This document shows, piece after piece, positions 47,001-58,768 of a DNA stretch of 64,000 nt. The notes beneath the pieces are model-generated. The model was not told where the DNA came from. It saw nothing but the letters and a program-made list of their open reading frames with translations, and searched no databases. Within the stretch, counting starts at the first letter, position 1; each line of letters starts with the position of its first letter. A program made the position numbers and the translations under genes. This stretch comes from Pelodera strongyloides (lineage: Eukaryota; Nematoda; Chromadorea; Rhabditida; Rhabditidae). The DNA lies in contig JAANDG010000136.1 of assembly GCA_036852015.1 (NCBI GenBank), positions 223,532 to 287,531 on the forward strand, given 5' to 3'.

Positions 47001-50000
47001 ATTGTGGCTTTCGACCCCACCGCCGACGCTAAGTATCACTGAAATTTGCAGTGCCGACCCTTCAGCAGTACAAATAGTGTAGCAGTACAGTAGACAGCAG
47101 CAGTGAACGCATGCCAGCTAAACTGACCCAAGTCTGACCCAGGTCCGACCCAACTGGCGCGCTTGCAGCCCTACCGCATGCACATCGCATTTTTCACGAT
47201 GATTTTTTCAAAAAAAAATTTTGAAGTCCTGCACTTTCTGTTTTTTTTTCTAATTTGTTTATACTTCCTTTATTATTTCCTCTATTAACTTATTGCTATC
47301 ACAGGTACCATTGCTTCACTTACTGGTGCGCGTTCAAGCAAGCAAACAAACGGAAGGAAACACGATAAAGTAAGTTTATGATGTCGTAAGAATAGGGTTC
47401 CCATCGGTCACTATAGATAGACTCAGCCGTAGAAGTATATGTTACTAATAGTTTGTAATCTTCGCAGAATGACGCAGAAGTATAATACTTTCATTTACTT
47501 TTTAATTTAATACATTTAGACACTGGTGGCCAGCTCCATGGAAGTTCACAACATCAAAGATGCATTCTGCTGCCTGATACTAATACTGGACAATGGAAGA
47601 TTCGCTAAAACTCCGTCAAATTTGAATGTTTAGTCATATACTGTGTATGTATTATTCGCAATAAACATTTCCTCCCGTTATTTATGGGCTACGCTTCTGT
47701 ACAAATTACGGTGATGCCGACTCCAAACCGTGGTGGTGCCGACCCAACTCCGACTCCAAACAGTGGTTTTGCCGATCCAACTCCCACGCCTTTTTCAAAT
47801 TTTTCGACCCGGGACGGAAACTAGGACCGCCCAGAGTCGGACTTCGCTTTATTTGGGTCGGCACTTTGGGTCGGAGAGGAACATAGTTTGTGAAATGAAA
47901 CGAATTATGTATGGCGGGTATTTCTAGATTCTAGTAACTATTTTCTTAGAAAAAGGAACATTTGCTTAGAATTGGAAGGACCGTCGAGGATGAGAAAATT
48001 GAGTACCTGCGCAACGGCATTGCTGGCTTCAAAGTCGCTCACAGTGAGGATTGTGAAGTAGGAGACATTGACTGCCAGGTAGAGGACAGCGATGAATGTC
48101 ATACCGATGACGATTGCAAGCGGCATTGTTCTACAATATAATATTTAGCTACGGTAGGACTTCATTTTCTATTTACAGACACTTAGCGCTTCATCACTAT
48201 CAGCTTGAAGCGCGGGCTTGAACCCCAAACCGATGATAATTGCAAGCGACATTTTTCTAAAATGCAACGTTTAGTAGAAATGCGATTTGTCCCACTAGTT
48301 ACGTAGAATGGAATTCTCTAGAAAAGAAATTCCCTATTTATGAAATTCGGGGCGCGTCGAGAAAGTATGTTGGAGTATTCGCTGATGAAGCAATGGTGGG
48401 CAGCGAGAGGATCGCGCAGTGTCTCGCCCATTTCTATGGGAAGATAGCATGCAATAGGTGGGCCACTGCGGCGCCGGAAGTGCGCTATAGGTGTACTAGT
48501 TCGCGCACGCTTGGCACATCTGTGGCCCACTCTACGCGGCTCACCTTTTCGGTTGTTCAATCTCTTCAGCGCCAAAGTTCAGAATGTCCCATCCGTCGTA
48601 GGAGAAAAGTCCTGCGAAGAGGGCTTTGGCAAGTTTTCCGGGCTCCCAGCAACTGTCGCGGAAAGGGTCCTTCAGGTTTTCGGTCTTCTCTGAATATTTT
48701 TCATAAATTTATTCATCTACACAAGATAATTGTGAAATGTACTATGCGAGCGCAAATATTGAAATGTTATATAATTATTAGTGTGATTATTTACATTATT
48801 GATCCGGTTTTTTTTTTCAATTTTATTATACGCTTCGAGAGTGCATCTCTGGTGAAGCGCTGTGAGAAAAATAGAATACGTATGAATGAAATGGGCATGT
48901 GACGGCGAATGACATAAATATGCAACCAGAAAACCTCTACAGTAAGTCATCGTGATTACAGAAGAGAAGCATGGTAGTCTTTTGGTCCTATTTCAGGCCA
49001 GTTCATAGTTCATATTCGTTTTTTTTTATTTATCGAACATAAATACGCAGATCGAGAAGTTTGAAAACTGACTTTTGAAAATGAGAAAGTAGAATCCCGT
49101 GCAGACAACTATTCCTGTAGCCACAACCTTGGCAATTGAGGCAGCGATTTGGAAGCGAGACACGAATGTTTTCAGCGAGAAGAAGTTGATAAGCATGAGA
49201 AGCCCTGAGAGAAAGGATATTTCGAAAACTGCAAAATCAAGAAACAGTCTCTCTACGGTAATAGGGACCTTGGTCGGACACAACGTTCTGAAGCATGGTG
49301 ACTTCAATGCGAGACTATGTTAGGGGGCGGCACTGAACAAAACTGCGGTGGCAATTGCAAGTATTGAGCGGCGCACCCAAAACAGTTCGCGATGCGGTCA
49401 TAGGTGAAAGAGTGAATTTTTGACTTCGCACTCCAGAAACTATCAATTAGCTGAATAACGTACAGATAAGAGCGAATCCAAGAAGCATCTTTGCCCAATA
49501 TTCTTCGTTTTCCGGAAGTTGAATACCAACACCCTGAAATCACGCCAATGTGGGTACGCCAATCGCCCAGATGCACAAAATAGAGACCGCAACGGCGTAG
49601 TGAAGGCCAAAAGGGCGCATGGTGGCGCCAGCGCTGCGCGAAAATGCATACTGTTTCAGTTACCGCACATGTGGAGCATTTCTTATAGGCGCGGAGGGCG
49701 CGCCTCAAGCGCTTAGCACTCGTATCGCACCCTAGAGTGGGCCCGGCCCCGCGCAGTGCGGTCTGTCTTTTTTTTGCTCTAGGTACGACGTCTGGAACGC
49801 CCGAGGAACGATTAAATCCACTTACTTTGAATATATATTCGGAGAAGGTCATTGCTTGCACGGCCAGAGTGGCTGGATATGTGATAACGCATCCCACACA
49901 CATGAAGGCAAATGCGATCGGAAACCTGGAATATGCGAAATTTTTCTTTTGCGGCAGTGACAAACTATTGGTTAAAGCGTCTGGATCCCACACCCACACA

Positions 50001-52975
50001 CTAGATCTTGACAACGAGACCATCCTATAGACCAATCGTAAACCCTTACCATTTCGCAGTTTCTTTCTGTTTTTCAGCGTTCTCTTACAATTACAGCATG
50101 TTTTTCGATTAGTTTAGCAATAACCATCCGTAACTTCAACAGCAAATTTTTGCTAGCGCGCCTTACTTTGCATTTCACAAACAAATCTTTAAATTTACTG
50201 TCCTCTATGTGCAGTGTACTACGTAGGAGTTTTGCGGTAGGTACAAGCTTATCACCTGGGAATTCGCACTGGAACTCCCAGAAACAACAATATCATAGCT
50301 TATTGCAGAATGTCAAATCTCCTCGCCAATTTTATTGGTCGTATGTTTGCTTTATATGTTCGTTTTTATTTTTTTCATCTTCTGATGCACAACTTTTGGT
50401 CTATTTAATAAATAAATAGGAAAATCTTCATCGATTCCTCTTATCTGGATGTATAATTTAATATTTTAAAATATTTCGATAAATTTCCCACCCAAGGATA
50501 ACTCGTTTTCTTAGTTAATTAGAGCTTGTCCTTTCTTGCAAAAACTATGTAATCTGGCCAATTTTGTTAGTCGTGTACCAGCCATGCACGTATAATCCGC
50601 CACTGATAACAACGCTAATTCAGTTATTTGACTTGATAAGACAAATTCGGAAAATGTTAATAAATCGGTGGCAAAAAGACAGATCAAAATGACGGAAACA
50701 GGATACGTAGATCAGTTGTCAGTAGGTGCAACAAAAAAAAATTATACAGATGCAAGATGCAAGTATGAGGTTTGCAAGTATACAAAAAAAAATCGGTGTG
50801 ATTCTATCAATACTACCGTATTTCTGCACGAAACCTGCATATATAATCTGAAAAATTAAAAAAATATTCTCGTGTGTTACAAGATCGGTAAACTTTCAGC
50901 ATGTACTTGCAAACCCCTTCGTGGGATGTTTTCCTACAGTAATTATAGCGTTTTGATTATTTGCATGCCTTTTCATAAAATCGTATTCTAAGGGGAAAGG
51001 CATTGCTGTAAGATAAATGGTATAAAACAGGCAAAGGTAACAATTTTTTTTCTCTAAATATGACTACGGAATATCATTCTGTGATCTAATGCTATCTTAT
51101 TTCTTATTATATAAAGTTGGGAGCTTGTTTGTACATAAAGTGTTTGTTTGTGCGTTTGTTTGTACGTTTGGATGATGTGCGTTACGCTCAGGGAGAAGGA
51201 TTGGTGCAGTAATTCACGTTCCCGTGCACTGAGCCATCTCACTTCCCGAGCGCCCCTCTCACAAACGTCCAAAAAAGGCTGCATATATGGAATATATGTG
51301 GTGTATCGTTCGGGCGTTTCCGCGGCGCTCAAAGTACTAGGTGTAAACTACAAAGAACATGCAAATCTATGGCAACAAGAGAAGGGACGAAGCGAGGATT
51401 TTAGCATATGATCCTTGCCCTAATTTTTTTAACTGATTTTTAATCTACGTTTCACTTATGCATAAAATAAAGTAAATTTACTAGAAAGTCGCCCGGCGTA
51501 GCCGGCTGGTACTAAATAATAAAGCCGTAACGTACCATTTCACGTAGCAGACGTAGGCGAAGTCGGCTCCGGAAATCCTGATGCTGGTTCCCAATTCAAC
51601 ATAACAAAATGATCCGAGTATAGAGATGAGGGCAGATAAAAGCCAGATTATCAGCGACAAGCCTACCTGAAGTTAAATTATCACTATAATATCGGATATT
51701 ATCGGAGTGCTTACCAACACTACCCTTAATTGCCGACTTCGTGACAATTGGTGATCTACTACAGTTACCTACACCCACCGGCAGGGCTTAAAGGGATGGG
51801 TTCACTACAAAATCACCTTGTTTTTATGCTTTAGTTTGATTGTACAAAGGTAAAATTAAGCAAAGATCATAAAAAATGTTTCTTGAATTACTCCCTAGGG
51901 AAGACATTAGGTAAAAAGGGTGAGTATTGATCGATCTTCCGATAACATGAGTAAACAAGATAAACTAGGGAAGCTAAGAGATATGGCTGAAACACACTGT
52001 TTTGTGCAAAATAAACTGTAGTTTTCATCGTTTATTTAAGAGACCTAGATAGGCTCATGAAATTGTACCACCCTTGAATAAAGGTGCACACACTTGAGGC
52101 GTAAAATATTTATTTATTGTTACTTATGAAATTAGGTCAGTGTTAAATAATTGTGGAAACGATATCAACGACATAAACATGCGGGTTTTTAAAGCGAAAT
52201 ACCGATCGGTTTTTGAAACACATCGAGTGCACCATCATTCTTATCCGGCATATGCAAATTAACCTAAATTAGAATAAAAAATCGAGCTAAATTCGAGCAA
52301 CTTGGCATAAATACGTAAGAATTCAGTTGTGCACGATGCGTTTCAGAAACTGGCCGGTATTTCGCTTTAAAACACAGAAAAAACAGTGTGTTTCAGCCAT
52401 ATCTCTTAGCTTCTCTATTTTATCTTGTTTACTCATGTTATCGGAAGATCGATCAATACTCACCCTCTTTACCTAATATCTTCCCTAGGGAGTAATTCAA
52501 GAAACATTTTGTATGCTCTTTGTTTAATTTTACCTTTGTGCAATCAAACTAAAGCATAAAACAAGGTAATTTTGTAGTGAACCAATCCCTTTTATCAGGC
52601 TACCTACTCCAACCGAGTGAACCGCCGCCAGATTATTGGGTGCAAACAACTCGCGACACGAAACGCATTTTAGTCGGTAATCAAAAAAGCAATAAAAGCG
52701 CCGACTCCGTAAAATACGTCTGTGATCAGCGGAGGTGTACATTCTCAGCAGTGCAGCCTGACATATATTTGATTTGAACTCGGGGTTAGTTTAATAACCT
52801 CAAACATGTTCAATTAAACCAACCATAGCCTAAAGTTTACCGATTTGGCGTTATTCAGAATAGATGTTGGCGTGATGAAGATTCCAGATCCGACTATATT
52901 ACCAATAATATAAGAGACGGCTCCAGGAAGTCCCATCTTCTGGGACCGACCCGTTGTGTCCACTTCTTCAGACAT
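44097..52975 (-). CDS. SLC7-type amino-acid transporter (light-chain family), 539 aa
   Basis: Predicted plasma-membrane amino-acid exchanger. Exons in order: 52975-52841, 51666-51536, 49925-49826, 49533-49464, 49204-49073, 48689-48545, 48130-48007, 46776-46673, 46268-46172, 46000-45879, 45598-45520, 45241-45191, 44935-44815, 44613-44489, 44180-44097. They total 1,620 nt and are open throughout. About 12 hydrophobic segments; TM1 has IGNIVGSGIF and TM6 has LFSYDGWDILNF followed by EE and PKR, the SLC7/LAT signature; MPLAIVIGMTFIAVLY is TM7. The loop after TM3 (FKGVGIQLPENEEYW) has no Cys, so the usual disulfide to a heavy chain of the 4F2hc/rBAT type cannot form there. The cytoplasmic C-terminus ends TESIKF. 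The ATG follows TTTAG by one base. AATAAA on - at about 44014-44009. The gene is tail-to-tail with its frameshifted twin and is probably the functional one. Confidence 0.9.
46972..47883. mobile_element. ~912-bp TIR element in intron 7 of the - transporter
   Basis: Ends TGTTAATCTCCGACCC and GGGTCGGAGAGGAACA form short inverted repeats. Many GACCCAA-type motifs occur inside. A relative lies inverted at 62037-62958. The left arm's intron 7 lacks it (AAAGTAGTTTGTG on the same strand), and TAGTT appears on both sides here as a candidate target duplication. No complete ORF of known type. Confidence 0.75.
48225..48262 (-). repeat. Partial duplicate of exon 7 (- copy)
   Basis: Counterpart of the relic at 29932-29967; on - it reads TTTTAG then a diverged ATGTCGCTTGCAATTATC. 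Confidence 0.65.
51788..52594. mobile_element. Foldback element in intron 1 of the - transporter, with nested MITE
   Basis: About 200 bp beginning TTAAAGGGATGGGTTCACTA is repeated inverted at about 52385-52594 (GTGAACCAATCCCTTTTA). A TTAA-MITE (52187-52370) sits in the centre. It is absent from the left arm, so it was inserted after the duplication or lost from the left arm. Confidence 0.8.
52187..52370. mobile_element. TTAA-MITE copy 3 (nested)
   Basis: TTAAAGCGAAATACCGATCGG at the left and CCGGTATTTCGCTTTAA at the right, with a typical AT-rich centre. It lies between the arms of the foldback element 51788-52594. Confidence 0.85.
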
Positions 52976-54076
52976 ACTAAAGTGATGTTATGTTGACAAT
53001 TAACAAAAATACAAACATAATAGAAATAAGTCAATTGGTATTCATAGAGTAAAATGTGGCAAAAGAAATAAGAGCTACTGAAAACATGAATAGTGCAAAG
53101 CTGCACAATGACAACGGTTCGGAAAAAAATTGACGATAAATGTACCCAAGATCAAAATACGATTTTTACAAACGAGCATAATTCTGAGGAACAAAAATGG
53201 CAGTGTTGTATGAAGACAGTAATGCAATAGAAAGCATTCTATAATGTTCCTCTTGAAAAGTAAAAACGGTTCACTTTTTAACTGAAATAGAATAGAAGCA
53301 ACGTGTTGATGGTTTCGAATGTGACAATTGGAGTACATAAAAATAAATGACAAAAAATAGTAGATGGCAAAAGGAAAAAATTGTAGGTGCTAAAAGTTGA
53401 CCTGGTAAAAGTATGCTAACAAAGAAAAAGACAAATAGTATCAAACCAATTAAAAATGGTGTTGATTTGGTACTATGAAAACCATTAGACGCTTAGCAAT
53501 TACTCAAGTAAAAACATAAAAAAACAGCGACGATTAAATCTGATTTCTCTGTTCTGTGATTAGAGACGGGAATTCCTCACCATGTTCAGTTACAGTGGCA
53601 GTAAAATAGTACATAAAGATAAGATTTTTGACGTTCACACTCGTTGAGAGAAGTTTAGTGTTTTATTCCCGTTCGACCTTTTAAAGCGACCGCGGTGTAC
53701 CTTTTAAAGCGATATAACGACCGTTTTTTGGAGCGCATTTTCATAAAAAGCAAGTTGTGGAACCTGCTGGTTTCATTCTTTAGGGATTGCTTTGTATTTA
53801 TATCAAACATTTAGAGGTGGACAACTGCGGACTGTTATGGGTAGGAGGGCTTGAAAATAGCCTATGGTAGCAATGATGATTTATTTTATTTTATAGCCAA
53901 AAGTGATAGGCGAGGAATGATTTCGGGTTTTTAGAATTTGGAAGCGTGCTTCTGTTTTCTCTTCGTTTCTTATCACTACAGAAGGGAACAAGCGGATTAG
54001 TTGCGGAATAATCATCACACAAGGGACACACACAATCGAGAATTTTAAAGGGATGCAGCAGCTACGAATTCGTCAC
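52976..54076. other. Upstream region of the - transporter; no gene seen
   Basis: AT-rich spacer holding the presumed promoter. Parts (about 53.2 kb) match the region upstream of the + copy. At about 53.68-53.72 kb the motif TTTTAAAGCG occurs twice within 30 bp, probably a fragment of a MITE end. Confidence 0.4.
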
Positions 54077-54236
54077 TTTAAAGCAAATTACCGGCAGGTT
54101 TTTGAAACGGATCGTGGATAACTGAATTCTTGCGTATCTATGCTAATTTACTCGATTGTTTATTCTAATTTATGTTCATTTGCATAAGCTGGTGTATCCG
54201 ATGCGTTTCAAAATCCGGCCGGTATTTCACTTTAAA
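54077..54236. mobile_element. TTAA-MITE copy 4
   Basis: TTTAAAGCAAATTACCGGCAGG at the left and CCGGCCGGTATTTCACTTTAAAG at the right. Shorter centre than most copies. Confidence 0.8.
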
Positions 54237-55066
54237 GCAAAGCGATATAACAGTTTGAAAAGTATGTTGTACACTGCATTCCCATATATATGTTTATGTA
54301 AATAAATATAGTTAGATTGATTTGCATACGTTTTATGGGAAGCATACTTGAAAAACCGATTGTTATATGGTCTAAACTCATAAATATTGTTCGATAGAAA
54401 ACCTATGCGATATATAATACATGGTCTAGCTTCAACTCTTCTATAATAACTATACATGCAGAGATATACAGAAGAAATGAACTTAGAGTACAAACAATAT
54501 ATTACAAACCCCAATTTACTAACTGAGTGCAAGAAAGCCGACGGTTGGGCCTTGAGACTTACTCGGTACGTAGCCGTAGGAGGCAAGTAGTAGTGAAGTA
54601 AATTGTTTATCAAGAGTAATTCTGCGAGGAGAGTAACGTTCTTTCTAACAAATTGTTCAAATAAAACTGTATTTGTACTTCTGATTGTGGAAGCGAAAGC
54701 TTATCAATCAATTGTAAACATTTCACTAAAATTCTTACGTTGTTTGCTCTCGTTTGAGAAGCCGAACTCTTTAGTTGGGGTATATTTATCAGAACAGCGT
54801 AACATAGTCAAAGGTTACTGAAAATACACAAAAACGCTGAAACGATCTTGAGAATAATACAAAAATTAATTTGAGATAGATGTAAGTGTCAGCAGTCTAG
54901 TCTAGATTTCTTTGGCTGGAAAATTTCCGTTCCTACAAATGAGTGTCATTGATTTGCTTCTCGGTGACAGACACAATTAGTGTCAAAGTAGCAAACACTA
55001 AATGACAAGACATTGGTGCTTATAATGTCACATCTTACTTTACCTTTCTGTTACCCACTTCTGTGC

Positions 55067-55250
55067 ACTATAAAGCGTTATTACAGCCGGTTTTTGAAAT
55101 GGAAATGGACGGCGAATTCCCATGTGTGTGTTTATAAATAACTGCGCGTCACTGCGCAACTTTTTAGTCAAATTATATTCATCTGCATACACCATGTAGG
55201 AATGCAGTTATTCAACAAACGTTTCAAAAACCGGCTGTTATACCGCTTTC
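55067..55250. mobile_element. TTAA-MITE copy 5 (diverged)
   Basis: Left AAAGCGTTATTACAGCCGG and right CCGGCTGTTATACCGCTTT retain the family layout, but the interior is diverged. It lies just beyond the right arm's outer end. Confidence 0.65.
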
Positions 55251-55342
55251 AATTTTTTGGATGCGCTGTATATTATATTTCTTAGAGTTAGAAGAGGACT
55301 GATATTCAAACCCTTATAGCATCCTACATGAGTTCAAAATTT

Positions 55343-55543
55343 CTATTTACAGTGCTTATGCACGAAATACCATATTTTTTCGCTAAATTGACTCAACTCC
55401 TCATAATAGGTCTTTCCCTCCAAATCGTGGATAATTGTTCGCTTTTCCTTCAGAATAACGGTGATTTGTCGGGCGGTTTTGTGTGCTTTTTGTGTGCTTT
55501 TGCCTTGTCTTCCGGTCTTCGGTTCGTCCATTATTCCCTGCAT
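55343..55543 (-). CDS. Small basic ORF, 66 aa, hypothetical
   Basis: ATG at 55543, stop at 55343. The product is charged and basic at first (MQGIMDEPKTGRQGKSTQK), then amphipathic (ITVILKEKRTIIHDLEGK). A GC-rich stretch upstream (about 55590-55730) differs from the surrounding base composition and could be a promoter or 5' leader. No family is recognised. It may be an exon of an unseen gene or a chance ORF. Confidence 0.25.
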   Translation of the reverse strand: MQGIMDEPKTGRQGKSTQKAHKTARQITVILKEKRTIIHDLEGKTYYEELSQFSEKIWYFVHKHCK

Positions 55544-55862
55544 GTTTCAGTCACCCGAGACACGGTGCTTAGCTTCAGAAGAAACAAAAATAAACGCGCG
55601 CCGCCGCTCCTGTCTTCACACTTGTCACCGGAAGCGCACCCGGAGGCGCTCCCGGAATTTGGCCCGGTCGTTGGCCCGGAGGCCAGCGATTACGTTTCCC
55701 CCTTTGTGTCCAGCGCACTAATCTGACAGCCCGCTACAGTGATTGACCAGAGAATTTGTGTTTTAGACGTATTAGATCACTTTAAATTAATTTAGTTAAT
55801 TTTATGACAGGCAAAGGCCAAAAATATTCTGCAACTCATCTGTACTATGGTTTCCATTCACT

Positions 55863-56018
55863 CTTTAAAGCCGTATTATTTATACCTACTTTGTGAAATT
55901 TGCATAGTATGCGATGTATCCTAGTTAATTTGGTGCCAGAAACTTCGGACGGGCACCAACAGTTGCAAGGAAATTCGTACGATATGCAAATTTGCCAAAG
56001 TAGGTACAATACTTTAAA
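55863..56018. mobile_element. Palindromic TTAA-MITE, second subfamily
   Basis: CTTTAAAG at both ends. Arms contain TACCTACTTTG and CAAAGTAGGTA plus AAATTTGCATA-like matches around a GGTGCC/GGCACC centre. It resembles 43120-43290 in design but not in detail. Confidence 0.6.
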
Positions 56019-56085
56019 GTGAGTAAAAGATTTGCTTATCATGTTCACATTATTTCTGTTATGACTTTCTTCCACCAATACAATG

Positions 56086-56190
56086 ATAATATTTTATTGT
56101 GATGTAGAAAGTTACGCCAAAGAAACCATATCATTATGATAATATTTTATTGTGATGTAGAAAGTTACGCCAAAGAAACCATATCATTAC
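56086..56190. repeat. Tandem repeat, about 52-bp unit, two copies
   Basis: The unit with TGATGTAGAAAGTTACGCCA and AAGAAACCATATCATTA is present twice in a row, almost identical. Confidence 0.9.
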
Positions 56191-56298
56191 GAAGAAAATG
56201 AGACTGACTGCAAAACTATAAATTTCTCTACTGTGCGTTCAATGGCCACTTTCATAATATGAGAGCTTCAAAACATTGTGCCACACCCAAGAACACAA

Positions 56299-56480
56299 CT
56301 TAAAGCGGAATACCGGCCGGCTTTTGAAACGCATCGAGTAGACCAGCCTTCTTATGCAGCATTTGCAAATGAACATAAATCAGAATAAAAAATCGCGCTA
56401 AATTCGAGCAAATTAGCATAAATACGTAAGGATTCAGTTGTCCACGGTACGTTTCAAAACCCGGCCGATATTTCCCTTTA
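56299..56480. mobile_element. TTAA-MITE copy 6
   Basis: TTAAAGCGGAATACCGGCCGG at the left, CCGGCCGATATTTCCCTTTAA at the right, and the usual GCATAAATACGTAAGGATTC segment inside. Confidence 0.85.
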
Positions 56481-58082
56481 ACCTAAATGCCAGCTGAGCT
56501 AACGCGTGTGTCATCTGAGGCTTAGGCCTACCGAGCGATCAAGGGATTTGAACCTAAAATCTAATTTCTTAAAAACCCAAACAACTTATAATCAGCAAAG
56601 GTCCTGCAGTCAGTTGGTCACTCGCTCTTGTCTCAGTCTCAGAAAGGTTCTCTGTCTCTGAGCGTGTCGCCAGTCAGTCCTACGAGACCATTCCTAAATC
56701 GGTAGTGGGCTCAGGTTTCAGACTACGACAGGCCTTCTTCTATGTGTCCACCACTAACTCGCATCACCTTTGCACACACCTGCCTACACTACGTTTTTTT
56801 ATTACGAAATTAGCAACCATATTATTATACAAGTTTTTCATTGTACTATACGTAGTTCGGTGATTATAACAAAATGCGTCATGTAGTAGACGCAAGCTGA
56901 AACCAATTTGTAAAATAAACATAATCAATAAACTGTTATTATTGTAGCCTCCCTGGATCGCACATACTGCTTTAACTCACAGTTTAGATGGCCTATGTCC
57001 CTTATTAACGATTTTTTTTTAAATTTTCGCTTATTTACAGCTTATTTTCTTATTTTTTTTCCCACAGTTCGAATTTGTTCGCTGAAAACTGAATTTGCAC
57101 AAACTAGTGTTTCTGCCATGACATTTGGTGGAAACCAAGGCTATAGTTTAGAGATTTGTTTGTGAAGTGCAAAGTAGGGCGCGGTAGCAAAACCGTGAAG
57201 TTACTGATGGTTACTGCTAAACTTCAAGAAAGGGTCTGGGGGACGTCCGTAGTTTATAATGCGCAGTAGGCACGGACCGAGACTTAGTCCTAAGGCTCGG
57301 CCCGTGCTCACTGCACATTATTTACTGCTAAACTAATCGAAAAAGATGCTCTAATTGTAGGAGAACGCTGAAAAGTGTCAGTATTGGCCGAGCACAACAT
57401 TGTGTATCTATCTGACGTAACAGGCTGACGTGTTATGGATGGTATCCTTCCGGCTCTGAGTGCTCTCTCGACCATTTCTCTCCTTCTCTGATTCTCTCAT
57501 GTTACTCTGCAAAGGCTATGGGTCTAGGTGCTCTCTCCACTTTTTCTCTCCATCTCTCGTCCTCTCATCTGCAAAGGCGAGAAGAGCTATTGGCGGACTC
57601 GGATGCCAACCGCTTCCGCTACCAGAGACTGTGCGTTCTGATGAGAGGGCAGCTGTTCAGAGAGCATAGATAGAATGCACTCAAAGGAGGGCGCAGACAA
57701 ATCCAACTACCGGCTATCGTACTCTTGACGTCGTGCACACACTCTGTCAATCCGCGAGAGACTGTTTCAATTTCACGCGCGCCACTTGCCCAACGCGCGC
57801 GCCAGGCATGATTTTAGGCTTGCCTTCGCAGCAGGCACGGGATTTTGGGCCCTTGCCATTCATTCATTATCATTCTGATATCGCCCCTTATCATCTAGGC
57901 CGTTGACTGTGGTCAAGGGCTCTACGAAATATTGTTCTTACCTTATTGTCGTACCTGATCATTTACCATAGGGCCATCTACATGCGCACATGAACATAGT
58001 TCGGCTAGATTTTCAAATTTAGCTTATACTAAGAAGGTATTCCAAGTGATGATTGAGGCGATTATTCACTGTACGCAGCTCC
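56481..58082. other. No gene seen; contains one GC-rich hairpin
   Basis: Repetitive, mixed sequence with CT-rich stretches (57430-57560). At 57257-57320 TAATGCGCAGTAGGCACGG is mirrored by CCCGTGCTCACTGCACATTA. An ORF at 57460-57669 has no recognisable product. Confidence 0.4.
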
Positions 58083-58258
58083 TTTAAAACGAAATACGGG
58101 CCGGTTTGTGAAACGCATAGCTGAATTCTTACCTAATTACGCAAAGTTGCCCGCTTTTAGCACGATTTTTTTTCTAATTTATGGTCATTTGCATAAGCTG
58201 CATAAGAATGCTGGGGGTACTCGATGTGTTTCAAAAACCGGCCGGTATTTTGCTTTAA
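58083..58258. mobile_element. TTAA-MITE copy 7
   Basis: TTTAAAACGAAATACGGGCCGG to CCGGCCGGTATTTTGCTTTAA; typical interior. Confidence 0.85.
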
Positions 58259-58389
58259 ATTCGATCGTCGTCGGCGCTTTTGTTACATGTTCCCCCAACC
58301 AGCCGGTAGTACGTTTGCACAGTGACAAAGGTACACAAAGCTGTGAGTAATTGTGGCATTTTGGACATATTACCTTTCTCCGTATTCTG

Positions 58390-58495
58390 ATCGCTCTCTC
58401 TCTCTCCATCTATCCCTCTTTGTCTCTATGTTTCTCTTCCTCTCTCTCCCTCTCTCTCTCTCTCTCCCTCCCTCCCTCTCTCTCTCTGCTTCTAC
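58390..58495. repeat. (CT)n microsatellite
   Basis: Long CTCTCT and CCTCCCT tracts. A second CT-rich block lies at about 59000-59095. ORFs across them encode only Ser/Leu/Pro repeats. Confidence 0.95.
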
Positions 58496-58604
58496 ATCTC
58501 ACGCTTTTCCGATACGGTATATACGTCCATACGCGGGTTTATGATTAGTAATTCTTCCATTATCCAATGCACCAGCGTGTGGCGATTGTCCTCGATCACG
58601 ATCA

Positions 58605-58768
58605 TTTTAAAGCGAAATACCGGCCGGTTTTTGAAACGCACCGTGGACAACTGAATCCGTACGTTTTATGCTAGCTTACTCGAATTTAGCTCGATTTTTT
58701 ATTCTAATTTATGTTCATTTGCATAAGCTGCATAAGAATGCTAGTGTTTCAAAAACCGGCTGGTACGA
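58605..58768. mobile_element. TTAA-MITE copy 8
   Basis: Best-preserved left end, TTAAAGCGAAATACCGGCCG. The right end is clipped after CCGGCTGGTA. GATCATTTAAAG occurs at both sides. Confidence 0.8.

Larger units (their letters stand above)
43870..55030. repeat. Right arm of large inverted duplication
   Basis: Reverse-complement counterpart of 24780-38630. It lacks the 5.2-kb transposon of the left arm but has its own insertions at 46972-47883, 51788-52594 and 54077-54236. Confidence 0.9.

Noticed and set aside
48393..48902. 169-codon ORF on +
   Set aside because: Antisense to transporter exon 6 and its flanks; no start or splice support.
49304..50035. 243-codon ORF on -, the longest in the window
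   Set aside because: It contains true transporter exons 3 and 4 but reads through the introns between and around them. The phase-consistent spliced model and the twin gene show it is not one exon.
58351..58548. Ser/Leu-rich ORFs
   Set aside because: Translations of a CT microsatellite.
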